From assembly GCA_029975165.1 (NCBI GenBank), contig JARKPR010000062.1, forward strand, positions 1 to 42,016: a DNA stretch of 42,016 nucleotides, in the 5' to 3' direction. A program made the translations under genes and the position numbers. Under the pieces are notes generated by a model. That model did no database searches. It was not told the DNA's origin and worked only from the letters and a program-made list of their open reading frames with translations. This document shows, one piece after another, positions 1 to 8,733 of the stretch; the first letter of the stretch is position 1; every line of letters begins with the position of its first letter. Source of the stretch: Selenomonadales bacterium. GTDB lineage: Bacteria; Bacillota; Negativicutes; Sporomusales; UBA7701.

Positions 1-1
1 G

Positions 2-2413
2 TTTCACAATCGTACCCGGGCCTACGACATCCTGCAAGCGGTGAAAAACATCCGGCCGCGCATCGACGTCGAAAGAGCGAAATACTTCACCGAATCCTTC
101 AAAGAAACCGAAGGCGAACCGCTCATCCTGCGGTGGTCCAAGGCAATGAAACACATCGCCGCAAACATCTCCGTATACATCGACGACAACCAACTGATAG
201 TAGGCCGGGCAGGGTCTCAAGGGCGGTACGGCATCCTCTATCCCGAACTTGACGGCGACTTCCTCGACCTGGCCATCGAACAACTGCCTCAGCGGGTCGA
301 ATCCCCCTTCAGCATCAGCGAAGCCGCGGCCAAAGTAGTAATAGAAGAAATCGCCCCCTACTGGAAAGGCAAAACCTTTCACGAAGACCTGGCCAAAAGC
401 CTGCCGAAAGAAACGCTCAAACTGACCTACGACCCCAACGACCCCCTGAAATCGCGGTTCATCGTCAACGAAACGGCGTCCTTCCGCTCCTCCATCCAAT
501 GGGTGCACGACTACGAAAAAGTACTCAAAAAAGGCCTGAAAGGAATAAAAGAAGAAGCCCAAGCCAAGCTGGCCGCCCTCGACCCGCTGAGCCCCGCGGA
601 CACCTTGGAAAAGGCGCCTTTCCTGGAAGCCGTCGTCCTCATCGCCGACGCCGTCGTCCTGTGGGCCCGGCGACATGCCGACCTTGCCGCGGAAATGGCC
701 GGGAAAGAGAAAAATTCCGAGCGGAAAGAAGAACTGCGGCAAATCGCCGCAATCTGCTCGCGGGTGCCGGAATACCCTGCCGGCAACTTCCGCGAAGCAG
801 TGCAATCCCAATGGTTCATCCAAATGTTCTCCCGCCTGGAGCAGAAAACGGGGACCATCATCTCCAACGGACGGATGGACCAGTACCTCTATCCCTACTA
901 CAAACAGGACGCACAAGCGGGAATACTCACCGACGAACAAGTACTGGAAATCCTCGAATGCATGTGGGTGGGCATGGCCCAATTCATCGACCTATACATC
1001 TCGCCCGCCGGCGGAGCGATCAACGAAGGCTACGCCCACTGGGAAGCCGTCACCATCGGCGGCCAGACGCCCGACGGCCGCGACGCGACCAACGAGCTTT
1101 CCTACCTCTTCCTGCAATCCAAACGGGAATTCCCCCTGCACTACCCCGACCTCGCCGCCCGCATCCACGGGCGGTCGCCGGCCCGCTTCCTCTACGAAGT
1201 AGCCGAAACCATCAAAGAAGGCTCGGGCTTTCCCAAACTGATCAACGACGAAGAAGTCGTGCCCCTGCTCCTGGCCAAAGGGGCGCAATTCGCCGAAGCC
1301 AACGACTACGCCGTCTCCGGCTGCTCCGAGTGCCGCATGCCCAACCGCGACACCTACACCAGCCCCTGCGCCTACATCAACTTCGCCGCCGCCATGGAGA
1401 TGACGGTATACAACGGCCGGATGCAGCTATACAAAGACGAACTCATCGGCCTGGAAACCGGCGACCCGCGGAACTTCAAAACCTGGGAAGAACTCTGGCA
1501 GGCCTACCTGGCCCAGCATATCAACTTCCTCAAACACGCCTTCGTGCAGCAGCACGTAATCATCAACCTGCGGGCGAAACACTTCGCCTGGCCGCTCGGA
1601 TCGGCCCTGCACGACCTGTGCATGAAAGAATGCAAAGATCTCCATACCCCGGTGATCGAAGGCGGCATCGACCTCGGCTACTTCGAATTCATCGGCTACG
1701 GCACCGTCGTCGACTCCCTGGCCGCCATCAAAAAACTGGTCTTCGAAGAAAAGAAGCTCACCATGGCCGAACTCATCGACGCCATGAAAGCCAACTTCGC
1801 CGGCAAGGAAGTCATCCGCCAGCTCCTACTCAACACACCCAAGTACGGCAACAACGATCCCTACGCCGACGAAATCGCCAAAGAACTCGATAAGGTATGC
1901 CTCGAGTACACCCGGAAATATTCGAAAGAACTCGGCGTCCACCTCGACCTTCGCTACGTACCGTTTACCTCCCACGTGCCTTTCGGCAAGGTCGTCAGCG
2001 CCACGCCCAACGGCCGCAAAGCCTTCACGCCGCTGTCGGACGGCTCCTCGGCCTCGCAGGGGGCCGACGTCAGCGGCCCGACCGCCGTCCTCTTATCCAA
2101 CTACGCGTCGAAAAACTACGACTTCCGGGAACGGGCGGCCCGCCTGCTCAACATCAAATTCAGCCCCTCCTGCGTGGCCGGCGAGGAAGGCACCGACAAA
2201 CTGGTCTCCTTCATCAAGACTTGGTGCGACCTGCGGCTGTGGCATGTCCAGTTCAACGTCATCAACAAAGAAACGCTGTTGGCCGCCAAGAAGGACCCTG
2301 ACAAGTACCGGGGACTGATTGTGAGGATAGCCGGCTACAGCGCCTACTTCGTAGACCTGTCGCCAGATTTGCAGGACGACCTGATCGCCCGCACCGAGCA
2401 CGCCGCCATCTAG
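2..2413 (+). CDS. islA: Isethionate sulfite-lyase, glycyl radical enzyme (5' end cut off by window)
   Basis: Oxygen-sensitive glycyl radical enzyme that should cleave the C-S bond of isethionate to acetaldehyde and sulfite inside a microcompartment. The frame is open from base 2, so the GTG at 41 is internal. Counting that GTG as residue 1, the protein has R149 and Q153, W334, catalytic C428 with E430 (GCSE motif), R638 and F642, and radical G765 in RIAGYSAYF. From memory, the Bilophila/Desulfovibrio IslA residues are R189, Q193, W374, C468, E470, R678, F682 and G805; all fit with one offset of 40, and 790+40 equals the usual 830 residues. About 27 residues lie upstream of the window. The acetaldehyde dehydrogenase and PduL downstream agree with acetaldehyde as the product. 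Choline, diol and hydroxyproline lyases are less likely because of the sulfonate-binding residue set. Confidence 0.9.
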   Translation, partial: FHNRTRAYDILQAVKNIRPRIDVERAKYFTESFKETEGEPLILRWSKAMKHIAANISVYIDDNQLIVGRAGSQGRYGILYPELDGDFLDLAIEQLPQRVESPFSISEAAAKVVIEEIAPYWKGKTFHEDLAKSLPKETLKLTYDPNDPLKSRFIVNETASFRSSIQWVHDYEKVLKKGLKGIKEEAQAKLAALDPLSPADTLEKAPFLEAVVLIADAVVLWARRHADLAAEMAGKEKNSERKEELRQIAAICSRVPEYPAGNFREAVQSQWFIQMFSRLEQKTGTIISNGRMDQYLYPYYKQDAQAGILTDEQVLEILECMWVGMAQFIDLYISPAGGAINEGYAHWEAVTIGGQTPDGRDATNELSYLFLQSKREFPLHYPDLAARIHGRSPARFLYEVAETIKEGSGFPKLINDEEVVPLLLAKGAQFAEANDYAVSGCSECRMPNRDTYTSPCAYINFAAAMEMTVYNGRMQLYKDELIGLETGDPRNFKTWEELWQAYLAQHINFLKHAFVQQHVIINLRAKHFAWPLGSALHDLCMKECKDLHTPVIEGGIDLGYFEFIGYGTVVDSLAAIKKLVFEEKKLTMAELIDAMKANFAGKEVIRQLLLNTPKYGNNDPYADEIAKELDKVCLEYTRKYSKELGVHLDLRYVPFTSHVPFGKVVSATPNGRKAFTPLSDGSSASQGADVSGPTAVLLSNYASKNYDFRERAARLLNIKFSPSCVAGEEGTDKLVSFIKTWCDLRLWHVQFNVINKETLLAAKKDPDKYRGLIVRIAGYSAYFVDLSPDLQDDLIARTEHAAI

Positions 2414-2428
2414 CGCCTGCCATGGCGA

Positions 2429-2484
2429 TGTAAGTCCCGTTTCCGGATTGCGGATTACCGGGGCGGGACTTACACGCCTTTTTT
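2429..2484 (+). terminator. Hairpin plus U-tract between islA and islB
   Basis: An 11-bp perfect inverted repeat (TGTAAGTCCCG at 2429-2439, CGGGACTTACA at 2464-2474) is followed within five bases by six T residues (2479-2484). This has the form of an intrinsic terminator. The activase begins 26 bases later with no obvious new promoter, so it probably acts as a partial terminator that sets a high lyase to low activase ratio. Confidence 0.75.
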
Positions 2485-2509
2485 ACCTAAGTTTTCTTTA
2501 GGAGGATCA

Positions 2510-3442
2510 ATGAACGGACAACTTGCCTCAGGCCAACCGCCGCGCGGCCTGGTATTCAACATCCAGCGCTATTCCGTCCACGACGGGCCCGGGATAAGAA
2601 CCATCGTCTTTTTGAAGGGCTGTCCGCTCAACTGCCGGTGGTGCAGCAACCCCGAGTCGCAAAGCGGCCAACCCGAGCTGGCCTTCAACGCTAACAAATG
2701 TATCGGCGAAGCCGACTGCGGCCTGTGCGGGCAGGCCTGCCGGCAAGGGGCGGTGAAGACGGCCGGCGACGGCAAGATCGAGCTTGACCGCACGCGCTGC
2801 GACGCCTGCTTCAGCTGCGTCGACGCCTGTCCGGCGAAAGCCCTGCATATTTTCGGCCAACCGATGACAGTGGACGAGATACTGAAAGCGGCCGAAGCCG
2901 ACGGCGTATTTTACGGCCGCTCGGGCGGCGGCATCACCTTATCCGGCGGCGAGCCGCTGGCCCAAGGGGCTTTCACCGTCGCTCTCCTGAAGGAAGCAAA
3001 GCGGCGGCGGATAAACACCGCCATGGAAACTTGCGGCCTGGGAGACTGGGCGGTGCTGGCCGAAGCAGCTAAATACCTGAACACCATCATCTTCGACATC
3101 AAAACCCTTGACGCGCAAAAACACCAGGAATATACCGGCGTCGCCAACGAGGCCATACTGGCCAACTTCGGCAGACTGTGCGAGGAATTTCCGGCCCTGC
3201 CGAAGCTCGTGCGGACGCCGGTGGTTCCGGGGTTCAACGACAGCGAAGAGGACATCGCGGCAATCGCCGCGTTTCTCGCCGGCAAAACCAACGTCGATTA
3301 CGAACTTTTGGCGTACCACCGGCTGGGCCAGCCCAAATATCGCTATCTTGACCGCGATTACCCGCTGGACGACCTAAAGCTCGACGACGACAAATTCAAA
3401 GCCCTCAAGCAACTGGCGAAGGAGCGGCTGGGAAAACAGTGA
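2510..3442 (+). CDS. islB: Glycyl radical enzyme activase (radical SAM)
   Basis: Radical SAM enzyme that installs the glycyl radical on the neighbouring lyase using S-adenosylmethionine. The CxxxCxxC cluster ligands are C38, C42 and C45 in KGCPLNCRWCSNPES. Two additional 4Fe-4S motifs follow in the ferredoxin-like insert around residues 64-110 (CIGEADCGLCGQAC and CDACFSCVDACP). The SAM-binding GGEP-type motif is present (LSGGEP). The length of 310 residues is normal for the long activases with two auxiliary clusters. The start at 2510 has AGGAGG at 2500-2505. Its position directly after islA shows its partner. It is separated from islA by a terminator-like hairpin. Confidence 0.92.
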   Translation: MNGQLASGQPPRGLVFNIQRYSVHDGPGIRTIVFLKGCPLNCRWCSNPESQSGQPELAFNANKCIGEADCGLCGQACRQGAVKTAGDGKIELDRTRCDACFSCVDACPAKALHIFGQPMTVDEILKAAEADGVFYGRSGGGITLSGGEPLAQGAFTVALLKEAKRRRINTAMETCGLGDWAVLAEAAKYLNTIIFDIKTLDAQKHQEYTGVANEAILANFGRLCEEFPALPKLVRTPVVPGFNDSEEDIAAIAAFLAGKTNVDYELLAYHRLGQPKYRYLDRDYPLDDLKLDDDKFKALKQLAKERLGKQ

Positions 3443-3475
3443 GCGCTGGCCGCCCAGCCCGGAAGGAGGAACCTC

Positions 3476-4408
3476 ATGAAAATAATCGACTTTCGTTTCC
3501 GGCCGAACACGGCCGCCGTTCTCGACGGCATCGCCAACAACAAGGCCTTCAAGGGCCTGTGCGCGGCCATCGATTTTACCAAGATGAAACCCCAGGCCTT
3601 AGAGGAGGTGGTGGCCGAACTCGACCGCCACAACGTAGTCAAAGCGGTGATAACCGGCCGGGACTGCGAGACCACCTACGTTTCCAAAGCCAACAACGAC
3701 AGCGTGGCCGAATTTGTCAAAAAATTTCCCGACAAATTCATCGGCTACGTGGGCCTCGATCCGCACAAAGGCATGCGGGCAGTGCGCGAACTGAAGGATG
3801 CGGTAGAAAAGCAAGGGTTTAAGGGGGCGGCGATCGACCCGTACCTGGCCCAGATTTACGTGAATGACGCCAAATACTATCCGCTGTATGCCAAATGCTG
3901 CGAGCTCGACGTGCCGATGGTCATAACCACCGGCCCGGCGACCCTCGTCCCCAACGCCGTCATCGACCACGTCGCCCCCCGCTATATCGACTTCGTGGCC
4001 CGCGATTTCCCGGAACTGAAAATTGTCGTCAGCCACGGCGGCTATCCCTGGGTCAACGAGATGATAATCGTCGCCCAGCGCAACGAAAATGTCTATCTCG
4101 AACTGTCGGAATACGAGTTTTTCCCGCTGTCAGAGGCTTACATCCATGCCGTCAACACCATCATCAGCGACAAGGTGATGTACGCCAGCGCCCATCCGTT
4201 CGTCGATTTCAAGGACGCCCTGAGAAACTACGAAAAATTGCCTTTCAAGCCCGAAGTCCAGGAAAAGGTCATGTACAAGAACGCCGCCCGTCTTTTGGGA
4301 CTGGAAGTGAAGGAAACGGCGGCCGCCGACAAGCAGCAGCTGGAGAATATCATCATCGAGACCGTTATGAAGGAGCTTGCCAAGCGCGGGGTAGTAAGCG
4401 CCCGCTGA
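3476..4408 (+). CDS. Amidohydrolase-like TIM-barrel protein with degraded metal site and cargo-like tail
   Basis: 310 residues resembling the PF04909 amidohydrolase (ACMSD-like) fold. The strand-1 metal motif HxH is replaced (IDFRFRP), the strand-5 histidine position reads VITTGP, and the usual GSD of the last strand reads YASAHPF with A239 where Asp is expected. Only the strand-6 histidine, H187 in SHGGYPW, is clearly kept. Hydrolytic activity is therefore doubtful. Residues from about 285 form a separate amphipathic helix after a polar linker (QQLENIIIETVMKELAKRG), like BMC encapsulation peptides, so it may be lumen cargo. The start follows GGAAGGAGG. It sits between the activase and the first shell gene. 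Family assignment is moderately certain; function is unknown. Confidence 0.7.
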   Translation: MKIIDFRFRPNTAAVLDGIANNKAFKGLCAAIDFTKMKPQALEEVVAELDRHNVVKAVITGRDCETTYVSKANNDSVAEFVKKFPDKFIGYVGLDPHKGMRAVRELKDAVEKQGFKGAAIDPYLAQIYVNDAKYYPLYAKCCELDVPMVITTGPATLVPNAVIDHVAPRYIDFVARDFPELKIVVSHGGYPWVNEMIIVAQRNENVYLELSEYEFFPLSEAYIHAVNTIISDKVMYASAHPFVDFKDALRNYEKLPFKPEVQEKVMYKNAARLLGLEVKETAAADKQQLENIIIETVMKELAKRGVVSAR

Positions 4409-4445
4409 CAGCCCGTCGATTACGTACATGGAAGGGGGGCGGAAG

Positions 4446-4727
4446 GTGCGGATAGGCAAAGTTATCGACAACGTCTGGGCGACCCGCAAGGATGAAGCGC
4501 TGGTTGGCGTCAAGCTGATGATCGTGCAGCTCTTCGACCGGCCGCGGGGCGAGGAAGGGGCCATGATCGTGGCCGCCGACCTTATCGGTGCCGGCATCGG
4601 CGAAAAGGTCATCGTCACCGAAGGCAGCTCGGCCCGGCAGATGGGTAGCTTGAACTGTTCCCCCATTGACGCCATCATTGTCGGCATCATCGATGCCGAA
4701 AAGAAAACCCCCGGCGGGGTAGGTTGA
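4446..4727 (+). CDS. BMC-P shell vertex protein (EutN/CcmL family)
   Basis: Small pentamer-forming protein that caps the vertices of the microcompartment shell. The N-terminus RIGKVIDNVWATRK and the central DRPRGEEGAMIVAADLIGAG with VIVTEGSSAR are typical of the EutN/CcmL/CsoS4 family, and 93 residues is the usual length. I chose the GTG at 4446 because the family begins with that V/MxxGxV strand and the GGAAGGGG stretch at 4430-4443 is then the ribosome binding site. An upstream ATG at 4428 would lie inside that site. The next gene begins two bases after the stop. Confidence 0.9.
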   Translation: MRIGKVIDNVWATRKDEALVGVKLMIVQLFDRPRGEEGAMIVAADLIGAGIGEKVIVTEGSSARQMGSLNCSPIDAIIVGIIDAEKKTPGGVG

Positions 4728-4728
4728 C

Positions 4729-6063
4729 ATGCGCGATCAAGTTATCGGCAAAATCAGGGAGGCGGGCGTCGTCGGCGCCGGCGGCGCCGGTTTCCCTACC
4801 CATGTAAAAGTCGCGGCCGCCGCCGATACGGTGATTGTGAACGGCGCCGAATGCGAGCCGCTGCTACGGGTCGATCAGCAGCTCATGGAGTTTGCCGCCG
4901 CCAGGATTGTCGCGGGCTTGGCCGCGGTCATGGAGGCCACCGGCGCGGCCGAAGGGGTTATCGCCCTCAAGGGCAAGCATAAAGGAGCGATCGCCGCCCT
5001 GGAGGCGGCTGCCGGCAAGAATATGCGCCTGGTCATCCTGGGGGATTTTTATCCTGCCGGCGATGAGCACGTGCTTGTGCACGAGGCGGTCGGCCGCCTG
5101 GTTCCTCAGGGAGCCATCCCGCTCAGCGTCGGCTGCGTCGTCAGCAATGTAGAAACCCTGCTCAACGCGGCGGCCGCCCAGGACGGAGGCGCGGTGACCC
5201 ACAGCTATGTGACGGTGACCGGCGAAGTGGCCCAGCCGGTAACCCTCAGGCTGCCCATAGGCACGACGGTTGCCGCCGCGCTGGCCTTGGCCGGCGTAGA
5301 AAGGCTCGAGGGCCTCAGTGTGCTCGACGGCGGCCCGATGATGGGCAGGCTGGTAGCCGATCTGGGCCAGCCGATCACCAAAACAACCAAAGGCTTGGTT
5401 GTTCTGCCGGCCGGGCATCAGATCATCCGGCGAAGAACCATGCCGGTGGAAGCGCTGCTCAAACAGGCCCATGCGGCCTGCATCCAGTGCCGCTATTGCA
5501 CCGACCTGTGTCCCCGCTACCTGCTAGGGCACAGCCTGGAGCCGCATAAAATCATGCGCGGCGTCAAGCACATCCGCGGCCAGGAGGCGCTGCTAAAAAT
5601 GGCGCTGGCCTGCTCGGAGTGCGGTGTCTGCGAACAATACGCCTGCCCGCTCGGCCTGTCGCCGCGGACGATCAACGCCGCCCTCAAGCAGGCGCTGGCC
5701 CAACAGGGGCTTAAGGCCGGAGCGGCGCCGGCCGGCCAGTGCTGCAGCCGGACGCAGGCCTACCGGAAGATTCCGGTCAAGCGCCTGATTACCAGGACCG
5801 GCCTCGGCGGCTATGACCGCCCGGCGCCCCTCGATAGCAGGCCCTTGGCCGTCAAGCGGGTTGAACTGCTGCTTAAGCAGCATATCGGCGCTCCCAGTCA
5901 GCCGGTGGTCGCCTCCGGTCAGAGAGTGCGCCAGGGCGACCTGGTGGCCCGCATTCCGGACGGAGCTCTCGGGGCCAACCTCCACGCCAGCATCGCCGGC
6001 GTGGCCACGGTGGCCGCCGACCGGATCGTGATAACTGCACCGGAAGGGAGTGGCGGCAGATGA
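4729..6063 (+). CDS. pduS: PduS/RnfC-like flavin and iron-sulfur electron transfer protein
   Basis: 444-residue member of the RnfC/NuoF-like family found in microcompartment operons (PduS type). The N-terminal nucleotide/flavin motif VGAGGAGFPTHVK lies at residues 15-27. An SLBB-like segment follows in the middle. Two 4Fe-4S motifs come next (CIQCRYCTDLCP and CSECGVCEQYACP, about residues 250-310), and the C-terminus is a barrel-sandwich domain. It probably passes electrons between NADH in the lumen and a carrier outside. It overlaps the following PduT-like shell gene by ATGA, suggesting coupled translation and a physical partnership. In cobalamin-dependent Pdu compartments PduS is a cobalamin reductase; there is no B12 enzyme here, so a redox role is more likely. 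Confidence 0.88.
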   Translation: MRDQVIGKIREAGVVGAGGAGFPTHVKVAAAADTVIVNGAECEPLLRVDQQLMEFAAARIVAGLAAVMEATGAAEGVIALKGKHKGAIAALEAAAGKNMRLVILGDFYPAGDEHVLVHEAVGRLVPQGAIPLSVGCVVSNVETLLNAAAAQDGGAVTHSYVTVTGEVAQPVTLRLPIGTTVAAALALAGVERLEGLSVLDGGPMMGRLVADLGQPITKTTKGLVVLPAGHQIIRRRTMPVEALLKQAHAACIQCRYCTDLCPRYLLGHSLEPHKIMRGVKHIRGQEALLKMALACSECGVCEQYACPLGLSPRTINAALKQALAQQGLKAGAAPAGQCCSRTQAYRKIPVKRLITRTGLGGYDRPAPLDSRPLAVKRVELLLKQHIGAPSQPVVASGQRVRQGDLVARIPDGALGANLHASIAGVATVAADRIVITAPEGSGGR

Positions 6064-6608
6064 TCCGCGCCATCGGTTTTGTCGAATTCGCCAGTATCGC
6101 CAGAGGCATGGAAGCCGCCGACGCCATGCTCAAGGCAGCCCAGGTGGAGCTTTTGGAAGCCAAGCCGACCTGTTGCGGCAAGTATTTGGTCATGGTCTGC
6201 GGCGAGGTCGCGGCGGTGCAGAGCGCGACCGACGCCGGCCGCGGCAGCGGTCTGGATACGGTTATCGACGATTTTGTCCTGCCGAATGTCCATCCGTCGG
6301 TTATCGAGGCCATCAGGGCAGCGACACCGGTGGCCGAGATCGGGTCGCTGGGCGTTATCGAGGCGTTTTCCGTAGCGTCGCTGATTGTCGCCGCCGACAC
6401 GGCGGCCAAGGCGGCGGCGGTGGAATTACTGGAGATCAGGGCCGGAACAGGCATTGGCGGCAAATCCTTCGTCACCCTCACCGGCGACGTAGCGGCGGTG
6501 GCGGCGGCGGTGGAGACCGGTGCGGCCACTGCCGCCGACAAGGGCATGCTGGTGGAAAAGGTGGTAATCCCGTCGCCGCATCCCAGCCTGAAGCAACAGC
6601 TATGTTGA
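6060..6608 (+). CDS. pduT: BMC-T tandem-domain shell protein, PduT-like, likely Fe-S binding
   Basis: 182 residues with two BMC folds in tandem (about 1-90 and 95-180). The first contains EAKPTCCGKYLVMVCGEV, which puts cysteines at the place where PduT carries a pore-lining cysteine holding a 4Fe-4S cluster at the trimer axis. The second domain begins IGSLGVIEAFSVASLI. It would be a facet protein with an electron-conducting pore. It overlaps pduS by four bases, as expected for a shell/electron-carrier pair. The assignment as BMC-T is firm; cluster binding is inferred from the cysteines and context. Confidence 0.88.
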   Translation: MIRAIGFVEFASIARGMEAADAMLKAAQVELLEAKPTCCGKYLVMVCGEVAAVQSATDAGRGSGLDTVIDDFVLPNVHPSVIEAIRAATPVAEIGSLGVIEAFSVASLIVAADTAAKAAAVELLEIRAGTGIGGKSFVTLTGDVAAVAAAVETGAATAADKGMLVEKVVIPSPHPSLKQQLC

Positions 6609-6640
6609 TATTGGCGAAGGGCCGGGGGAGGTGAAGAATT

Positions 6641-7237
6641 GTGCGGAAACTGGTTACAGCGGACGATGTCAGGACGTGGCGTGATAATAAAGAAAAAACC
6701 GTATGCCTGGAGGCCGGGACAATCATAACGCCGGCCGCCCGTGACGCCGCCCGCGATTACGGCATTGAAATCGTCGAAGGGACGGCGGCCTGCAGCCCTG
6801 CGGTCGCCCAACCGCCACGGCCGGATGGCAAGGACTTTGATCAGGCGCTGATCGCCCGGGTCGTCGAAGAGGTTATCGCCGCGATGGGCTTGGCGAAACC
6901 ATCGGCATACGAGACTGACCCTAGTGGGTTCAAGCTTGCGCTCGGTGACCGCTTTGATAGCGGCGGCGGCAAGGATGCGGTAAGATCCGTCTTCGACGCC
7001 GCCGACAGCCCTCGGCTTTCGGCCGGCCTGCTGCTGGCGGCGGCCGCTCCCCAGACCCGGGAAGTAACGGGCGGCGAGATCCATTATGTGTTGTCCGGGA
7101 CGGTAAAGTATTCGGTCAAGGGCCGGGAGTATACCAGCCGGGCCGGCGACGCCGCGTTCCTGCCGGCAGGCGCCAGGGTAAGCCTGACAGGCGCCGATAC
7201 GGCCAGAATCTTTTTCGTTGCCTGCCTGGAAGACTAA
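6641..7237 (+). CDS. eutQ: EutQ-like cupin protein with internal encapsulation-type helix
   Basis: 198 residues starting at a GTG with GGGGGAGG upstream. Three parts are visible. An N-terminal segment (ITPAARDAARDYGIEIVEG, about 28-47) is shared by several BMC-associated proteins. A linker-flanked amphipathic helix follows (FDQALIARVVEEVIAAMGL, about 66-84) that looks like an encapsulation peptide. The C-terminal cupin (about 100-195) includes GGEIHYVLSGTVKYSVKG and AGDAAFLPAG. EutQ of Salmonella has been reported to have acetate kinase activity. As no ackA lies nearby, this protein could convert acetyl-phosphate from PduL to acetate and ATP, but that is inference. Confidence 0.82.
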   Translation: MRKLVTADDVRTWRDNKEKTVCLEAGTIITPAARDAARDYGIEIVEGTAACSPAVAQPPRPDGKDFDQALIARVVEEVIAAMGLAKPSAYETDPSGFKLALGDRFDSGGGKDAVRSVFDAADSPRLSAGLLLAAAAPQTREVTGGEIHYVLSGTVKYSVKGREYTSRAGDAAFLPAGARVSLTGADTARIFFVACLED

Positions 7238-7296
7238 TCGGCCGCTAACCCTGGCTGACCACCGGGGTGGCGGAACAAATGCGAGGAGGAATTTCT

Positions 7297-7581
7297 GTGA
7301 CGAATATCGCTCTCGGCATGGTGGAAACCAAAGGGCTGGTGGGGGCTATTGAAGCCGCCGACGCCATGGTTAAGGCGGCCAACGTCCATCTCATCGGCAA
7401 GGTGCTGGTGGGCGGCGGCCTGGTAACGGTAATGGTGCGGGGCGACGTCGGCGCCGTAAAAGCGGCGACCGAGGCCGGCGGCGCAGCGGCCCAGCGGGTG
7501 GGTGAACTTATTTCCGTCCATGTCATCCCCCGGCCCCATGGCGATGTCGAGCTTATCCTGCCGGCGGACGACAGGAAGTAA
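7297..7581 (+). CDS. BMC-H shell protein, copy 1
   Basis: 94-residue hexameric shell protein (PduA/EutM/CcmK family) that tiles the facets. It shows the family signature [20 protein letters not shown] followed by KAANVHLIG, the pore loop region [20 protein letters not shown], and the end VHVIPRPH. The GTG at 7297 is preferred over an ATG at 7267 because GAGGAGGAA stands just before it and the paralogues begin at the same place. It is nearly identical in protein and DNA to the next two genes. Confidence 0.92.
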   Translation: MTNIALGMVETKGLVGAIEAADAMVKAANVHLIGKVLVGGGLVTVMVRGDVGAVKAATEAGGAAAQRVGELISVHVIPRPHGDVELILPADDRK

Positions 7582-7614
7582 CCATAAGCGGTGTGACAAA
7601 AGGAGGTTTATATA

Positions 7615-7905
7615 ATGGAACTGGCAGCTTTGGGTATGGTGGAAACCAAAGGGCTGGTCGGGGCCATCGAAGCCGCCGACGCCATGGTTAAGGCAGCCAA
7701 CGTGCAGCTCATCGGCAAGGTGCTGGTGGGCGGCGGCCTGGTAACGGTAATGGTGCGGGGCGACGTCGGCGCCGTAAAAGCGGCGACCGAGGCCGGCGGC
7801 ACGGCAGCCAAACGGGTGGGCGAGCTCAAATCGGTTCATGTAATTCCCCGCCCCCATAACGATGTGGAAATGATTTTGCCTGACGATTATAGGAAAAAGG
7901 CGTAA
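7615..7905 (+). CDS. BMC-H shell protein, copy 2
   Basis: 96-residue BMC-H protein, ATG preceded by AAAGGAGG. It differs from the flanking copies only at a few positions (for example VQLIG for [17 protein letters not shown] for [12 protein letters not shown]) and shares long identical DNA stretches with them through the pore-loop coding region. It is likely to form mixed or alternative facet hexamers with them. Part of the shell block of the isl operon, 33 bases after copy 1. Confidence 0.92.
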   Translation: MELAALGMVETKGLVGAIEAADAMVKAANVQLIGKVLVGGGLVTVMVRGDVGAVKAATEAGGTAAKRVGELKSVHVIPRPHNDVEMILPDDYRKKA

Positions 7906-7929
7906 ATAACTGATTTGAGGAGGACCGGC

Positions 7930-8223
7930 ATGGAACTGGAAGCTTTGGGCATGGTGGAAACAAAGGGCCTGGTGGGAGCTGTCGAGGCGGCCGACGCCAT
8001 GGTGAAGGCGGCCAACGTCCATCTCATCGGCAAAGTGCTGGTGGGCGGCGGCCTGGTAACGGTAATGGTGCGGGGCGACGTCGGCGCCGTCAAGGCGGCG
8101 ACCGATGCCGGCGCGGCTGCGGCCCAGCGGGTGGGCGAACTTATTTCGGTCCACGTCATTCCCCGGCCCCATAGTGACGTGGAAATGATCCTGCCCAGCG
8201 ATGCCGCCGGCAAAGGGCGATAA
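7930..8223 (+). CDS. BMC-H shell protein, copy 3
   Basis: 97-residue BMC-H protein. The ATG at 7930 follows GAGGAGGA with normal spacing; a longer reading from 7915 would begin inside that ribosome binding site. It carries the same [21 protein letters not shown] start and [15 protein letters not shown] pore region as its two neighbours. The short tail after [16 protein letters not shown] is slightly longer than in copy 1. Same facet role. Confidence 0.92.
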   Translation: MELEALGMVETKGLVGAVEAADAMVKAANVHLIGKVLVGGGLVTVMVRGDVGAVKAATDAGAAAAQRVGELISVHVIPRPHSDVEMILPSDAAGKGR

Positions 8224-8227
8224 GGCG

Positions 8228-8707
8228 ATGGCGCCGCAAGCTTTGGGCATGATCGAAACCATAGGCCTTATCGGCGCGGTGGAAGCGGCGGATGCCATGC
8301 TGAAAGCCGCTAATGTCGCGCTCATTGGCAAGGTGCATGCGGAGGGCGGGCTTGTGGCGGTGCTGGTCGAAGGCGAGGTCGGCGCCGTCAAGGCCGCCGT
8401 CGACGCCGGGGCGGCCGCCGCCAAGCAGGTAGGCGAGCTGTTCGCCGTTCATGTTATTCCCCGGCCGGACGACGGCGTGGCCGCCATTTTGCCGCAGCCG
8501 CAGCCGCCGGTCCGTCCGCCGGCCGCCAAAGAGCAGGACGACCCCGGCAAGTTCGCTTCGCCGGCTTTTGACAGCCTGAGGGCGATGCCGGTGGACGAAC
8601 TGCGCCGCCTGGCCCGCTCCACGCCCGATATTCAAATCAAGGGCCGGAGTATCACCTTGGCCTCCAAGGCGCAACTGCTTGAGGCCATCGTCAAGGCCGG
8701 CCGCTGA
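8228..8707 (+). CDS. BMC-H shell protein with C-terminal extension (PduK-like)
   Basis: 159 residues. The first 90 are a BMC-H domain more diverged from the three preceding copies ([37 protein letters not shown]). A proline-rich linker follows ([17 protein letters not shown]). The last 50 residues make a small helical domain ([20 protein letters not shown] and [14 protein letters not shown]) resembling Rho-N/SAP-like helices seen on PduK-type shell proteins. It may anchor cargo or organise DNA or cytoskeletal contacts; the role is not known. The ATG at 8228 is chosen because it sits just after the previous stop and matches the family start. Confidence 0.88.
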   Translation: MAPQALGMIETIGLIGAVEAADAMLKAANVALIGKVHAEGGLVAVLVEGEVGAVKAAVDAGAAAAKQVGELFAVHVIPRPDDGVAAILPQPQPPVRPPAAKEQDDPGKFASPAFDSLRAMPVDELRRLARSTPDIQIKGRSITLASKAQLLEAIVKAGR

Positions 8708-8733
8708 AAATAATCGACACAGGAAGGGAATGA

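Noticed and set aside
499-1893. 464-codon open frame inside islA on the same strand
   Set aside because: Arginine- and proline-rich translation typical of a shifted frame of a GC-rich gene, no ribosome binding site, fully inside a gene with verified active-site residues.
5873-7084. 403-codon open frame on the minus strand
   Set aside because: Antisense of pduS, pduT and eutQ; low-complexity Ala/Thr/Ser translation.
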